Shown here: positions 35,347 to 44,433 of the stretch, piece after piece
Layout of the letters: every line of letters starts with the position of its first letter
How positions within the stretch are numbered: the first letter of the stretch is position 1
From: an uncultured bacterium
Lineage (GTDB): Bacteria > Bacillota_I > Bacilli_A > RFN20 > CAG-826
Length of the DNA stretch: 64,000 nt
Assembly: GCA_949297445.1 (NCBI GenBank)
Contig: CASFSS010000018.1
Location: 99,884 to 163,883, forward strand
Direction of reading: 5' to 3'
Translations under genes and position numbers: made by a program
Notes under the pieces: generated by a model
The model's database searches: none
What the model was told of the DNA's origin: nothing
Seen by the model: the letters and a program-made list of their open reading frames with translations, nothing else

Positions 35347-37412
35347 ACAAAAAACTATTTTCCTTTGTCAGCGTTTTATCGCTATTAGGAATTGCCGCTA
35401 CATCATTGAGCGCTTGCAATTCTACTCGTGAAGTTAAATTCAACTATAGTGAAACACCTTACGAAGATATATTAGGCAGCAAGACGAATAATGAAGCGCA
35501 CAATTATGATGCCTTGAAGGTCAATCCTACCGACACTCCATTGAGAGAAGACTTTGCCTATGGAGTGGACGCTTCCATGGTCTATGAAGTCGAAAAAAAT
35601 GGTGGGGTTTATTACAACCAAGCCGGACAAGAACAAGATGTATTTCAAATTTTAAATCAAAACGGAGTAAATTTCTTACGTCTACGTTTATGGAATCAAC
35701 CATCCGATAGATATGGTCGTGAATATGGTGGCGGCAACAATACCGTCGAAGTTGATATTGAGTTAGCCAAGCGCGCTCAAGCGGCAAATATGAATATCAT
35801 GATTGACTTTCACTATAGTGACTTTTGGGCTGATCCTGATAAACAATGGATTCCAAAAGATTGGGGCTCTGCTCGAAAAGAAGAAGTGCCTAACTTGTTA
35901 TACGAATTTACTCGCGATACATTGCAACAATTTAAAGACGCTGGCGTGAATGTAAATGCTGTTCAAGTAGGAAATGAAATTAACAATGGTTTAGTCGATC
36001 AATATGGCAAAATTAATTGGAGCGATTCAAGTTCTAGTTTCGATTATATTGCTGAATTGTTAAGCGCAGGAATTAAAGCATCAAATGAAATTTTTCCAGA
36101 TGCTTATACGATGATTCATTTAGCAAATGGTGGAAATGCCGATGAATTTGAAACATTCTTTACTAATTTAGATGCACGCGGCGTTAATTACGATATTATT
36201 GGCGCCTCTTTCTATCCATATTTATCTGGTACAATCGAGAATCTAGAAAAATGTTTAAATAATATTGTTGAAATAACAAATAAACCAGTTATTATTGCTG
36301 AAACAAGTTGGGGATTTACAACCGATTATAACGAATATACAGCAAACCAATTTGATGAAAGCGATGCCGAAACAGGTGGCTATTTAATAAGCGAACAAGC
36401 GCAAGCAACCATGATCCGCGATTTAATCAATTTATTAGCCAATATTCCTAACCAAATGGGTTTAGGCATATTCTATTGGGAACCTGCTTGGTTACCTGTT
36501 GAAGGCGCAAGTTGGGCGACAGCAAGTGGACAATCATATGCCTATCACGGCGATGATTTGCACCGCAACAACTATGAAGACGGCTTAAATAGTTGGGCAA
36601 ATCAAGGTTTGTTCTCCTATAGTGGCAAAGCTCTTTCCTCAATTCAAACATATAAATTAATAAAAGAAGGCGGACAAAATGTTTCCGAAGAAACTAGTTT
36701 GCGCGCCGATTATGATGCAAGTAATCCTAAAACAGTCACTATCAATTTAGCGGCCAACGAAACTTTACCTTCCACATATCCTGTAATTACTGATTTTGAT
36801 GCATATCGTGACCGAGAAGTTATTTGGAGCGAAGAATCAATATCGGCAGTCGCTAACAAAGGAACATATACCGTAGAAGGCATCGTAGATGGACAATTTG
36901 AAATAACGATGATTGCTTATTGCATCGAAAATTATGTCGTTGATCCAGGCTTTGAAAACCAAGGCGAATCCGACTCAATAGTCAGTCCTTGGAATATAAG
37001 ATCATCTACTCCTAGTGGCGAAAAAGTTGTAAAACTTGACCGCAAATCTGATACCCGAAGTGGCACTACTGATTTGAACTGGTATTACGCTTCCGCGAGC
37101 TTCACGTTTGACGTCTATCAAACGATAAACAATATGCCTGCTGGCACTTATGATTTACGAACTTATGTGTTAACGCCAACACAATCACAATTTAAACACG
37201 ACTATTTAATCATATATATCGTTATAAATGGTGTTACCACCGAATGTGACATGACCGATAAGTTAGCAGGCTGGTCCGCCGGCTATCAAGAGGCCAGTAT
37301 ATTGAATATTAATATTCCAGCTAACGCCACTGTAGAAATAGGAATTAAAGGTAGCGCTGTAGCGGGCGCTTGGGGTCATAACGACGACTGGGAATTAGTT
37401 CAAGCCGCATAA
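35343..37412 (+). CDS. GH53 endo-beta-1,4-galactanase lipoprotein with Ig-like and CBM61-like domains
   Basis: 689 residues. The lipoprotein signal peptide has lipobox LSAC (Cys about 25). The GH53 (beta/alpha)8 catalytic domain spans about 60-445. Acid/base Glu212 lies in QVGNEI, nucleophile Glu320 in IIAETSWGF, and the family segment LRLRLW is near 117. A Big_4-type Ig-like domain (about 465-540) precedes a C-terminal module of about 145 residues beginning NYVVDPGFE. This module resembles CBM61, which binds beta-1,4-galactan in other GH53 enzymes. The enzyme would cut galactan at the cell surface. GGAG precedes the ATG, and it is coupled to the AraC-type gene. Confidence 0.95.
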   Translation: MNKKLFSFVSVLSLLGIAATSLSACNSTREVKFNYSETPYEDILGSKTNNEAHNYDALKVNPTDTPLREDFAYGVDASMVYEVEKNGGVYYNQAGQEQDVFQILNQNGVNFLRLRLWNQPSDRYGREYGGGNNTVEVDIELAKRAQAANMNIMIDFHYSDFWADPDKQWIPKDWGSARKEEVPNLLYEFTRDTLQQFKDAGVNVNAVQVGNEINNGLVDQYGKINWSDSSSSFDYIAELLSAGIKASNEIFPDAYTMIHLANGGNADEFETFFTNLDARGVNYDIIGASFYPYLSGTIENLEKCLNNIVEITNKPVIIAETSWGFTTDYNEYTANQFDESDAETGGYLISEQAQATMIRDLINLLANIPNQMGLGIFYWEPAWLPVEGASWATASGQSYAYHGDDLHRNNYEDGLNSWANQGLFSYSGKALSSIQTYKLIKEGGQNVSEETSLRADYDASNPKTVTINLAANETLPSTYPVITDFDAYRDREVIWSEESISAVANKGTYTVEGIVDGQFEITMIAYCIENYVVDPGFENQGESDSIVSPWNIRSSTPSGEKVVKLDRKSDTRSGTTDLNWYYASASFTFDVYQTINNMPAGTYDLRTYVLTPTQSQFKHDYLIIYIVINGVTTECDMTDKLAGWSAGYQEASILNINIPANATVEIGIKGSAVAGAWGHNDDWELVQAA

Positions 37413-37429
37413 AAAGGATTTAATTTAAT

Positions 37430-39226
37430 ATGAAAAACGAATTTATTGTCAACATCATACATCGACCAGAAATGATGCCTGAATATGCCGCCAAAGCCAA
37501 TGGTGGCAAAGGCAACGAAGTCATTGCTGAATCGCTCGATATCTTTCTCTTTCAACAAGAAGTAGCTCATAAAAATGGTTTGAAAACAACCATACAAATA
37601 ACCTATGCATCATTATTTAATGATGAAATTGTGAAAATAGCCAAAGAGCATCACGCCAAATATGGTGACGAAATTGCCCTTTCTCTTCTAGGACTACCAT
37701 GTAAAGAGTTTAAAGAAAAATATAAGACAGAAGACTTTTGTATTTGGATGTTTTCAAAAGAGACAAAGCGACAAATTATCGATGATTGTTTCGAACTGTT
37801 TTTCCAAAAATTTGGTTTTTATCCAGCTTCAACGGGCAGTTATTACCTTGATGCATATTGCATCAACTATATTAAAGAAAAATATCCAATGGTAATCTGC
37901 GCCGTGGCAACCTGCTGGGAAGAAGGAATCAAAGCATATCATACTTGCAATAATTCTTGGTACACATTTATTGATGGTGGCCCTTGGGCGCCTTGGATTC
38001 CTTCAAAAATTAATTCGCATATTCCTGCACATTCTAAAGAAGACGATTCGGGAATAGTTGCCATTCCGCACTTATCTCGCGATTTAATCGCTTGTTTTGA
38101 TGGCAATGGTTCTAATTTTGGAACCCACCCACAAAATGTAATTCGAGGAATGATTTATTACGACAACAAATACCCGTATTTATATAACTTAATAGACGAA
38201 TATCGTCATCTAGCCAAGTATAACAATGGTCGCAGTTATAATATGATGTTCGTTGGACCCGGATGGCTCAATAAGTTAGGCCGCTGGGAAGCAAACTATG
38301 AGTTGCTTAAAAAGTCGTATGAAGACGGCATGGCCTATTATGGAATGCTCAAAAAAGAAGGTAAATTAATTGATATGACTATGGAAGAATACGCTAAATA
38401 TTATCGTAGTCGTGTCGAATATGATGAACCAGAATGTGCTTTATGGAAAGATATTTTATATGGTTCTAATAAACAATATTTTTGGTACTATGATCCTTTT
38501 ATGCGCCTATGTCTTGACTTCAATCAAGGCGGAGCGATGATTGATTTTCGCCCATACGCTGCCAAACTAAATTGGGAAGTGGGTATAGGAACCGAACATA
38601 TTTATGATGCTAGCTATCCCTACTTAATTCAGGCTAATTACCGCGCCGGTTATTTTACCCATTATGCTGGCGAAGGAACAGTAAAGAGCGCAAAAATTAT
38701 TCATAATAATCAAGTCGTTGATCTTTGTTTAACAAGAACATTAGCAAAATACGAAAAAGTTGGCGAAAACGTCTTGATAAAAACAAATCCAGTTACAGTC
38801 AAATTTGATGATGGCTTATCGGTCAATATCGTTTCTTCCTTCCTCTTTTATAAAGGTGAAGGAAAAATTGAAATCACAAGAGAAATCGCCAATGATATTG
38901 GCGAAGAAACCGTAACAATTGAAGAATATTTCACTGGAGCTTTTGGCGTCAACGAATATCAAACCGACATGAGTAAAATATCCTTATTTGTCGATGAAGA
39001 AAAAATTCAATATGCCTATTTAGATAGAAAAATTGCACATCAGACAGCTGGAGTTGTAAAAGCAATTATACCTGATGTTAATACTCTTTTAGAAATGGGT
39101 GGCGATAACGATGAAGGCGAAGTTAAAGAAGGATACGCTTTCTCCCCAATTTATCGTTTAGCGTTACGAAAAACACTAAAGAAAGGATGCTTAAAAACAT
39201 GGCTCAAGGTCAAAAAGGCAAACTAA
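37430..39226 (+). CDS. Unrecognised 598-aa cytoplasmic protein of the galactan operon
   Basis: No signal peptide or membrane segment, so cytosolic. The N-terminal 330 residues alternate short beta strands and helices and read like a deformed TIM-type barrel of the deacetylase/GH57 kind (GYYPASTGSYYLDAY-like segment, then ICAVATCWEEG and DDSGIVAIPHLSRD). The C-terminal 200 residues are beta-rich. I cannot assign a family or catalytic residues. It sits 17 bp after a surface GH53 gene and before the cytosolic GH53, where a beta-galactosidase would be expected and none is seen. An intracellular galacto-oligosaccharide enzyme is a hypothesis only. An AAAGGA site precedes the ATG. Confidence 0.75.
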   Translation: MKNEFIVNIIHRPEMMPEYAAKANGGKGNEVIAESLDIFLFQQEVAHKNGLKTTIQITYASLFNDEIVKIAKEHHAKYGDEIALSLLGLPCKEFKEKYKTEDFCIWMFSKETKRQIIDDCFELFFQKFGFYPASTGSYYLDAYCINYIKEKYPMVICAVATCWEEGIKAYHTCNNSWYTFIDGGPWAPWIPSKINSHIPAHSKEDDSGIVAIPHLSRDLIACFDGNGSNFGTHPQNVIRGMIYYDNKYPYLYNLIDEYRHLAKYNNGRSYNMMFVGPGWLNKLGRWEANYELLKKSYEDGMAYYGMLKKEGKLIDMTMEEYAKYYRSRVEYDEPECALWKDILYGSNKQYFWYYDPFMRLCLDFNQGGAMIDFRPYAAKLNWEVGIGTEHIYDASYPYLIQANYRAGYFTHYAGEGTVKSAKIIHNNQVVDLCLTRTLAKYEKVGENVLIKTNPVTVKFDDGLSVNIVSSFLFYKGEGKIEITREIANDIGEETVTIEEYFTGAFGVNEYQTDMSKISLFVDEEKIQYAYLDRKIAHQTAGVVKAIIPDVNTLLEMGGDNDEGEVKEGYAFSPIYRLALRKTLKKGCLKTWLKVKKAN

Positions 39227-39450
39227 ATTATCGTTGTCCGTCTTGCTTCATGCGCGATATAGATATCGACTTATTTTACGATAAAGAAAACGATGAATAT
39301 TACTGCTTACGCTGCTGCTTTACGGGTAAGGAAGCGGATGTATTACGTCTCAATGAGCAAGCGAGATATCGCTATAAATTGATTAATAAAAGAGTTGAAT
39401 TCAGCGAAGATAATGCGCCCATCAAGACAACTATTTATCGGGGGAAATAA
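39199..39450 (+). CDS. Zinc-ribbon miniprotein, 83 aa
   Basis: A small basic protein with two CxxC knuckles, CPSC and CLRC, about 25 residues apart, forming a probable zinc ribbon. The remaining 40 residues are charged and helical. An upstream ATG (39187) is in frame, but it overlaps the AAAGGA ribosome site, so ATG 39199 is preferred. It overlaps the 598-aa protein gene by 28 nt and shares one base with the next start (TAATG), so it is tightly coupled into the operon. Its role is unknown. It could bind nucleic acid or a partner enzyme. Confidence 0.65.
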   Translation: MAQGQKGKLNYRCPSCFMRDIDIDLFYDKENDEYYCLRCCFTGKEADVLRLNEQARYRYKLINKRVEFSEDNAPIKTTIYRGK

Positions 39451-40577
39451 TGGAACTAGGAATTGACATTTCTACATATCTTGAAGAGAAGCAAGCAGGT
39501 GCTACTTATTTTCAAGCCGGTAAAAAGATTGATCCATTACTAGCCTTTCACAATAACGGAGTCACTCTTGTTCGCCTTAGGTTATGGGTCAACCCTTATG
39601 ATGAAACAGGCCGTCCTTATTTAGGTGGCACGTGCGACTTACAAAATTTCTTACAGATTGCAAAATTAGTCGAAAAATATGGCTATGAAATAATGTTAGA
39701 CATTCATTATAGTGACTTTTGGGCTGATCCGGGCAAACAGTTTACCCCAAAAGCGTGGCAAACACTTTCTTTCACCGAATTAAAAAGACGTGTATATGAG
39801 TATACATCAAAGACAATACGTGAGATTCTCGCAAACGGCATTAAACTCAAATACATTCAAGTCGGTAACGAAATAACTAATGGTATGCTTTGGCCACAAG
39901 GCAAACTAATCGATTGTGGCCAAGGACAAAAAAGAGACAACTACCCTCAATTGATTGATCTCGTTAAAAGTGGCATAAAAGCCATTCGCGAGTTAATTGA
40001 CAAGGTAGAAATTATTCTCCATTTAGAAAGAAGTTACGACAACGCTGTATATCGTGAATTTTTTGATGAAATGACCGCAAATCAAGTTGATTTTGATATT
40101 ATTGGCGTTTCTTATTATCCATATTGGCATCATGGCTTTGACGATTTATTTCACAATTTAGATGATATGCAAGCACGTTATCAAAAGCCGGTCATGATTG
40201 TGGAAGTCGGCTATGCTTTTACGCTTGAAAACTATATCAAAGACGGAAACGGCCAATTGGTCATTGACGAAAATTTTCTAAAAAACGGACCCACATTAGA
40301 ATATCCACTAAATGAAGACGGGCAGGCAGAATTTGTCGAAGAACTTCTTCGCTTAGCCGATATTCATAAATTAAAAGGTGTGATTTATTGGGAACCTCTT
40401 TGGACACCAAATGCTGGAATCTGCTGGTCGTCAAAAGAAGGACAAAAATATATTCGCGAAGAAGGCAAACCAACTCGAAACGAGTGGGCCAACCAATGCC
40501 TTTTTGACTATGGTGGTAACGCAACAAAAGCGTTTGAAATGTTTAAAAATAAAAAGAAAAAAGGAGGAAACTTATAA
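39450..40577 (+). CDS. GH53 endo-beta-1,4-galactanase without signal peptide
   Basis: 375 residues consisting of the GH53 catalytic domain alone. Acid/base Glu141 is in QVGNEITNG and nucleophile Glu252 in MIVEVGYAF, where most GH53 enzymes have ETxWG. HYSDFWADPGKQ and IYWEPLWTP match the family. The protein begins MELGIDISTYLEE with no hydrophobic leader, so it should act in the cytosol on imported galacto-oligosaccharides. GH53 enzymes are normally secreted. It is coupled by 1 nt to the zinc-ribbon gene and by 1 nt to the binding-protein gene. Confidence 0.93.
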   Translation: MELGIDISTYLEEKQAGATYFQAGKKIDPLLAFHNNGVTLVRLRLWVNPYDETGRPYLGGTCDLQNFLQIAKLVEKYGYEIMLDIHYSDFWADPGKQFTPKAWQTLSFTELKRRVYEYTSKTIREILANGIKLKYIQVGNEITNGMLWPQGKLIDCGQGQKRDNYPQLIDLVKSGIKAIRELIDKVEIILHLERSYDNAVYREFFDEMTANQVDFDIIGVSYYPYWHHGFDDLFHNLDDMQARYQKPVMIVEVGYAFTLENYIKDGNGQLVIDENFLKNGPTLEYPLNEDGQAEFVEELLRLADIHKLKGVIYWEPLWTPNAGICWSSKEGQKYIREEGKPTRNEWANQCLFDYGGNATKAFEMFKNKKKKGGNL

Positions 40578-41785
40578 TGAAACGGAAAATCACAGGCGTA
40601 CTTACACTTGCGGCCCTTTCAATAACTCTTCTAGCGGGTTGTAATAGCGCAGATAATTCCATTACAATCACCGTGTGGGACGACGAAACAAACCGTGAAG
40701 TGGTCGAAGAATTATGCAACGATTTCATCGCTGAGTATAACGCCCAATATCCAAATGGTGTTGAAATTAAAATCGAATTTCAATCACAAACAGAAGCACA
40801 AGCTGTTGAGACACTCGTTACAGTGGCTAGCACTGGCGAAGGACCAGATGTTGTCGCTTTCACACATGACACGCTAGCAACAGCTGTCCGCAGTGACCTA
40901 TTTGATCCCACTCCATATGCCGAAGAATTGAAAGCGACCATGAGTGAAGAATCAATCGATGCGGTAACTTATGAAGGAACAATTTATGGCTATCCAATTA
41001 CCGCTGAATCCATCACAGTAATTTATGACAAGCGACAAATTAACGCTAGCGAATTAACTTCTTTCGATACCTTACTTGCAAGTAGCAAGAAAATTGGTTG
41101 GAATGTTTCCGGCGATGGAAGTTCGTATTATATGTTCGGTTTAGCAACAGACTCTATTCTTTTTGGTGAGGATGGAACCGATTCAACTAATGTCGATATT
41201 GCCACCGAACAAACGGTTGCTAATTTCACTAAATTCATCAATGAATATACCGGGTGCATCGAATCCATGACGCCTGAAACAGCAGTTTCGTTGATAAATT
41301 ATGGCACCATTGCTGGAGTAATTTCTTCACCATTTTTATATAGCCAAGTTGCTACGGCTATTGGGGTAGAAAATACCGGTTTGGCTTTATTACCATCAAT
41401 TAACGGTGTGCAACAACGGCCATTTTCTGGCTATAAGGCTTACGCGGTAAATCGCTATACCGAATATCCAACAATTGCTCATAGTTTGGCACTTTATTTA
41501 ACAAATGCCGAATCACAAATGTATCGGCTATACAAAAATCAATATTTGCCAACAACGACAAGCGCAGATATTGAAGAATATATCGCCAATAGCGAAATTA
41601 TGCAGGTGTTCCAAAGTTCACTTAACAATTCAATATTGATGCCTAATATCGACGCGATGGCGAATTTCTGGGCGCCAATGACCACCACCTGTACATCGCT
41701 TTGGAATTCTCGTAATAATGGAGTTACCTTAGAATCTGTCAAAGCACTTTTTGAAGATGTAACCACTACAATTTTAAACGGTTAA
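40577..41785 (+). CDS. ABC sugar-binding lipoprotein (CUT1, GanS-like)
   Basis: 402 residues. The signal peptide has lipobox LLAGC (Cys about 22), then a family 1 solute-binding fold (ITITVWDDETNREVVEELCN, then GEGPDVVAFTHD and VTYEGTIYGYPI), as in MalE-type proteins. It should capture beta-galacto-oligosaccharides released by the surface GH53 enzymes and hand them to the two permeases encoded next. In B. subtilis the equivalent system is GanSPQ. A strong AAGGAGG lies in the end of the preceding GH53 gene, and the two genes overlap by one base. Confidence 0.93.
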   Translation: MKRKITGVLTLAALSITLLAGCNSADNSITITVWDDETNREVVEELCNDFIAEYNAQYPNGVEIKIEFQSQTEAQAVETLVTVASTGEGPDVVAFTHDTLATAVRSDLFDPTPYAEELKATMSEESIDAVTYEGTIYGYPITAESITVIYDKRQINASELTSFDTLLASSKKIGWNVSGDGSSYYMFGLATDSILFGEDGTDSTNVDIATEQTVANFTKFINEYTGCIESMTPETAVSLINYGTIAGVISSPFLYSQVATAIGVENTGLALLPSINGVQQRPFSGYKAYAVNRYTEYPTIAHSLALYLTNAESQMYRLYKNQYLPTTTSADIEEYIANSEIMQVFQSSLNNSILMPNIDAMANFWAPMTTTCTSLWNSRNNGVTLESVKALFEDVTTTILNG

Positions 41786-41789
41786 GCTT

Positions 41790-43571
41790 ATGAAAAACTC
41801 AGGTAGAATTAATTTATCACTCAAAAAGAATGGCCGCATCGAAACTTTTTTGCAACCATTTCTATCTTTTAAACGCACCTTTTTAGAGGCAAATGTTTAT
41901 CGAAAAATTACCATGTTGGTAAATTTAATTTTACCTGGGTTTGGCAATGTATTACTCGGGCAAGTAGAAATTGGACTAATTGTCTTATTGGTATTCTATG
42001 GTCTAATTGGTGCGACATCGTACTTTATGCATGCCTATATTACTGGCTCAATCGCCCTTAGTATTTTAAATAGTATTATTGTATTTGGGATATTGTTCGT
42101 CGCCATTTTAGCCTTATATTATTATGGCTTTCGCAAAAACGTTGAAAATGTTGATGCCTTAAATAATGAAGACGAAATAAGTGGATCAATAATCGTCTCC
42201 TTCTTTAAAGGATTATTTTCTAAGATTAAAAATTATTGGGTTGATTTTTATGTCAACTATAAAATCGGAACCTCGAAAGATAAAATTTCTTTAATCACTT
42301 CATTTTTTATCATGGGCTTGCCGATGCTTTCTTATAAAGAATTAATTAAAGGAATCCTATTTTTCTTAATCCAGGTAATTTTTATTTCTTATATGATCGC
42401 TGCTGGCGCCACTCATTTAAGCATATTTTTCAATTTGAACAACTTACAAATTAGAGAAACATATTACATAATTTTTGGTGTTATTGATTTGATCATAATT
42501 GCTTTATTTGTTTACTTTTACATCGTCAGTTTAAGTCAAACATTAAAGTGCGTTAAAAAAGCCAACAAAGAAAGATGGAAACAAGCGTTAAAAAGACAAT
42601 TTCGTGATTTGGTTGATACAAATCTAAATGTTTGTGCTCTCATCATCCCTGTACTAGGAGCAATAGTTTTTACGATTGTTCCTATCGTTTTTATGATTTT
42701 TATCGCCTTCACTAATTATTCTTTCAAAACCGTTGAAGGGTATGACAATTTTGATTTAAATCACAATATCTTCTTAAAGTGGGTAGGTTTTTCCACGTTT
42801 GAGCGTATTTTTGCTCTTCAGGCCAATCTACAAGATTTCTTAATGGTCTTTGCTTGGACTATCTTGTGGGCGACATTAGCAACCTTTACTTGCTATTTTG
42901 GCGGGTTATTATTGGCGCTTCTTTTGAATAAAAAAGAAATTAAAGGCAAAGTCATATATCGTTCTTTGTTCGTCATAGCCATGGCGATGCCTCAATTTGT
43001 CTCACTACTAACAATTAGAACGCTATTTGAAGATTTAGGCCCTATCAACATGCTTTTACAATCATGGGGAGTTATCGATAGTGCAATCGAATTTTGGGAA
43101 ACTGAGTGGATTGCTAAAGTACTCATCATTGCCATCAATATGTGGGTCGGCGTCCCTTATTATATGTTATTAATGAGTGGCTTATTAATTAACATACCGA
43201 AAGATTATTATGAAGCCGCGACAATTGAAGGTGCTAACAAGTGGCAACAATTTAAGGAAATAACTTTTCCACAAATATTCTTTATGACCACTCCGATGCT
43301 TATTACTTCTTTTGTAAGTAACATAAATAATTTCAATGTCATTTGGTTCTTGACGGGTGGGGAGCCAATCTCAAGCTCAGCTACCGCTTCAACAACCGCT
43401 GGATCAACCGACATCTTGATAACTTGGTTATACAAGATTTCTATGCAAAGCCCACAGGACTATAATTTTGCCGGTGCATTAGGAATTATTATGTTCGTTA
43501 TATCGGCAACTTTATCACTCATTGTCTTTAGACAATCGCGTTCATATAAAAACGAGGGGGAATATCAATGA
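41790..43571 (+). CDS. ABC sugar permease, MalF/GanP-like, with extra N-terminal membrane domain
   Basis: 593 residues, about twice the common length of a CUT1 permease. The C-terminal half (about 285-593) is the standard six-segment permease with the EAA coupling loop near 475 (EAATIEGANKWQQFKEI). The N-terminal 270 residues add about six further membrane segments, including a short motif LILPGFGNVLLGQ. Similar extensions are known in some MalF proteins, but their role is not settled. It partners the next permease. The 3' end overlaps that gene by 4 nt. Confidence 0.93.
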   Translation: MKNSGRINLSLKKNGRIETFLQPFLSFKRTFLEANVYRKITMLVNLILPGFGNVLLGQVEIGLIVLLVFYGLIGATSYFMHAYITGSIALSILNSIIVFGILFVAILALYYYGFRKNVENVDALNNEDEISGSIIVSFFKGLFSKIKNYWVDFYVNYKIGTSKDKISLITSFFIMGLPMLSYKELIKGILFFLIQVIFISYMIAAGATHLSIFFNLNNLQIRETYYIIFGVIDLIIIALFVYFYIVSLSQTLKCVKKANKERWKQALKRQFRDLVDTNLNVCALIIPVLGAIVFTIVPIVFMIFIAFTNYSFKTVEGYDNFDLNHNIFLKWVGFSTFERIFALQANLQDFLMVFAWTILWATLATFTCYFGGLLLALLLNKKEIKGKVIYRSLFVIAMAMPQFVSLLTIRTLFEDLGPINMLLQSWGVIDSAIEFWETEWIAKVLIIAINMWVGVPYYMLLMSGLLINIPKDYYEAATIEGANKWQQFKEITFPQIFFMTTPMLITSFVSNINNFNVIWFLTGGEPISSSATASTTAGSTDILITWLYKISMQSPQDYNFAGALGIIMFVISATLSLIVFRQSRSYKNEGEYQ

Positions 43572-44428
43572 TGAATAGCGCACCTCAAAAAGCAAAAAGA
43601 AACTATCGCGTAATTTGGGAAACAATTTGGTCCAACGCGGCATCAATTATATTGGTGGTTTTATGGCTCATACCAATTGTTTGGGTTATTGCTGCCAGTT
43701 TTTCGGCTGACCCCGGATATATATTTCCCAATTTCTTCCCAACCAAATGGACAATTGATAATTATGTAGAATTATTTACCAAAACAGATTTTGGCATTTG
43801 GGTTAAAAACACATTAATCATCGCTGTTTGTAATACGGTATTAACAACGCTAGTAACAATTATTACTGCGTTTATTCTTTCGCGCTTCCGCTTTAAATCA
43901 AGAAAACTGTTTATGAATATCGCTTTAATTCTCGGCATGTTCCCGGGCTTTATGGCAATGATTGCAATCTTCTTCATCTTCTCGCAATTAAATATGATTA
44001 ATAATATTTGGGCATTACTCATATACTATGTTGCTGGTGCCGGATTAGGCTTCTTTGTTTCTAAAGGATATTTCGATACGATTCCAAAAGATATCGACGA
44101 GGCTGCCTATATGGAAGGTGCATCTAAACTGCGCGTATTTATTCAAATATTTTTACCACTAGCAAAGCCTATCATAATCTATACCGCTTTGATGGCTTTT
44201 ATGGCACCTTGGTCAGACTATATTCTTGCCTCCTTACTTTTAACGCAAGATAGCGCAAAAACTGTCGCTGTCGGCCTATATAGCTGGATGGATGTTTCTA
44301 AAATCAATACTTACTTTACAAAATTTGCCGCTGGTTCGGTGCTCGTAGCAATACCTATCACCGCCTTATATATTGGCTTACAAAAATTCTTTGTGGCGGG
44401 CATTTCATCAGGAGCAGTAAAAGGATAA
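43568..44428 (+). CDS. ABC sugar permease, MalG/GanQ-like
   Basis: 286 residues with six membrane segments and the EAA loop near residue 178 (DEAAYMEGASKLRVFIQI). This is the second half of the CUT1 translocation channel. Two adjacent ATGs exist at 43568 and 43571. The GAGGGGG ribosome site favours the first, which overlaps the preceding TGA. The C-terminus ends FVAGISSGAVKG, as is usual for MalG-type proteins. The GH53 gene follows after 5 bp. Confidence 0.95.
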   Translation: MMNSAPQKAKRNYRVIWETIWSNAASIILVVLWLIPIVWVIAASFSADPGYIFPNFFPTKWTIDNYVELFTKTDFGIWVKNTLIIAVCNTVLTTLVTIITAFILSRFRFKSRKLFMNIALILGMFPGFMAMIAIFFIFSQLNMINNIWALLIYYVAGAGLGFFVSKGYFDTIPKDIDEAAYMEGASKLRVFIQIFLPLAKPIIIYTALMAFMAPWSDYILASLLLTQDSAKTVAVGLYSWMDVSKINTYFTKFAAGSVLVAIPITALYIGLQKFFVAGISSGAVKG

Positions 44429-44433
44429 ATATC

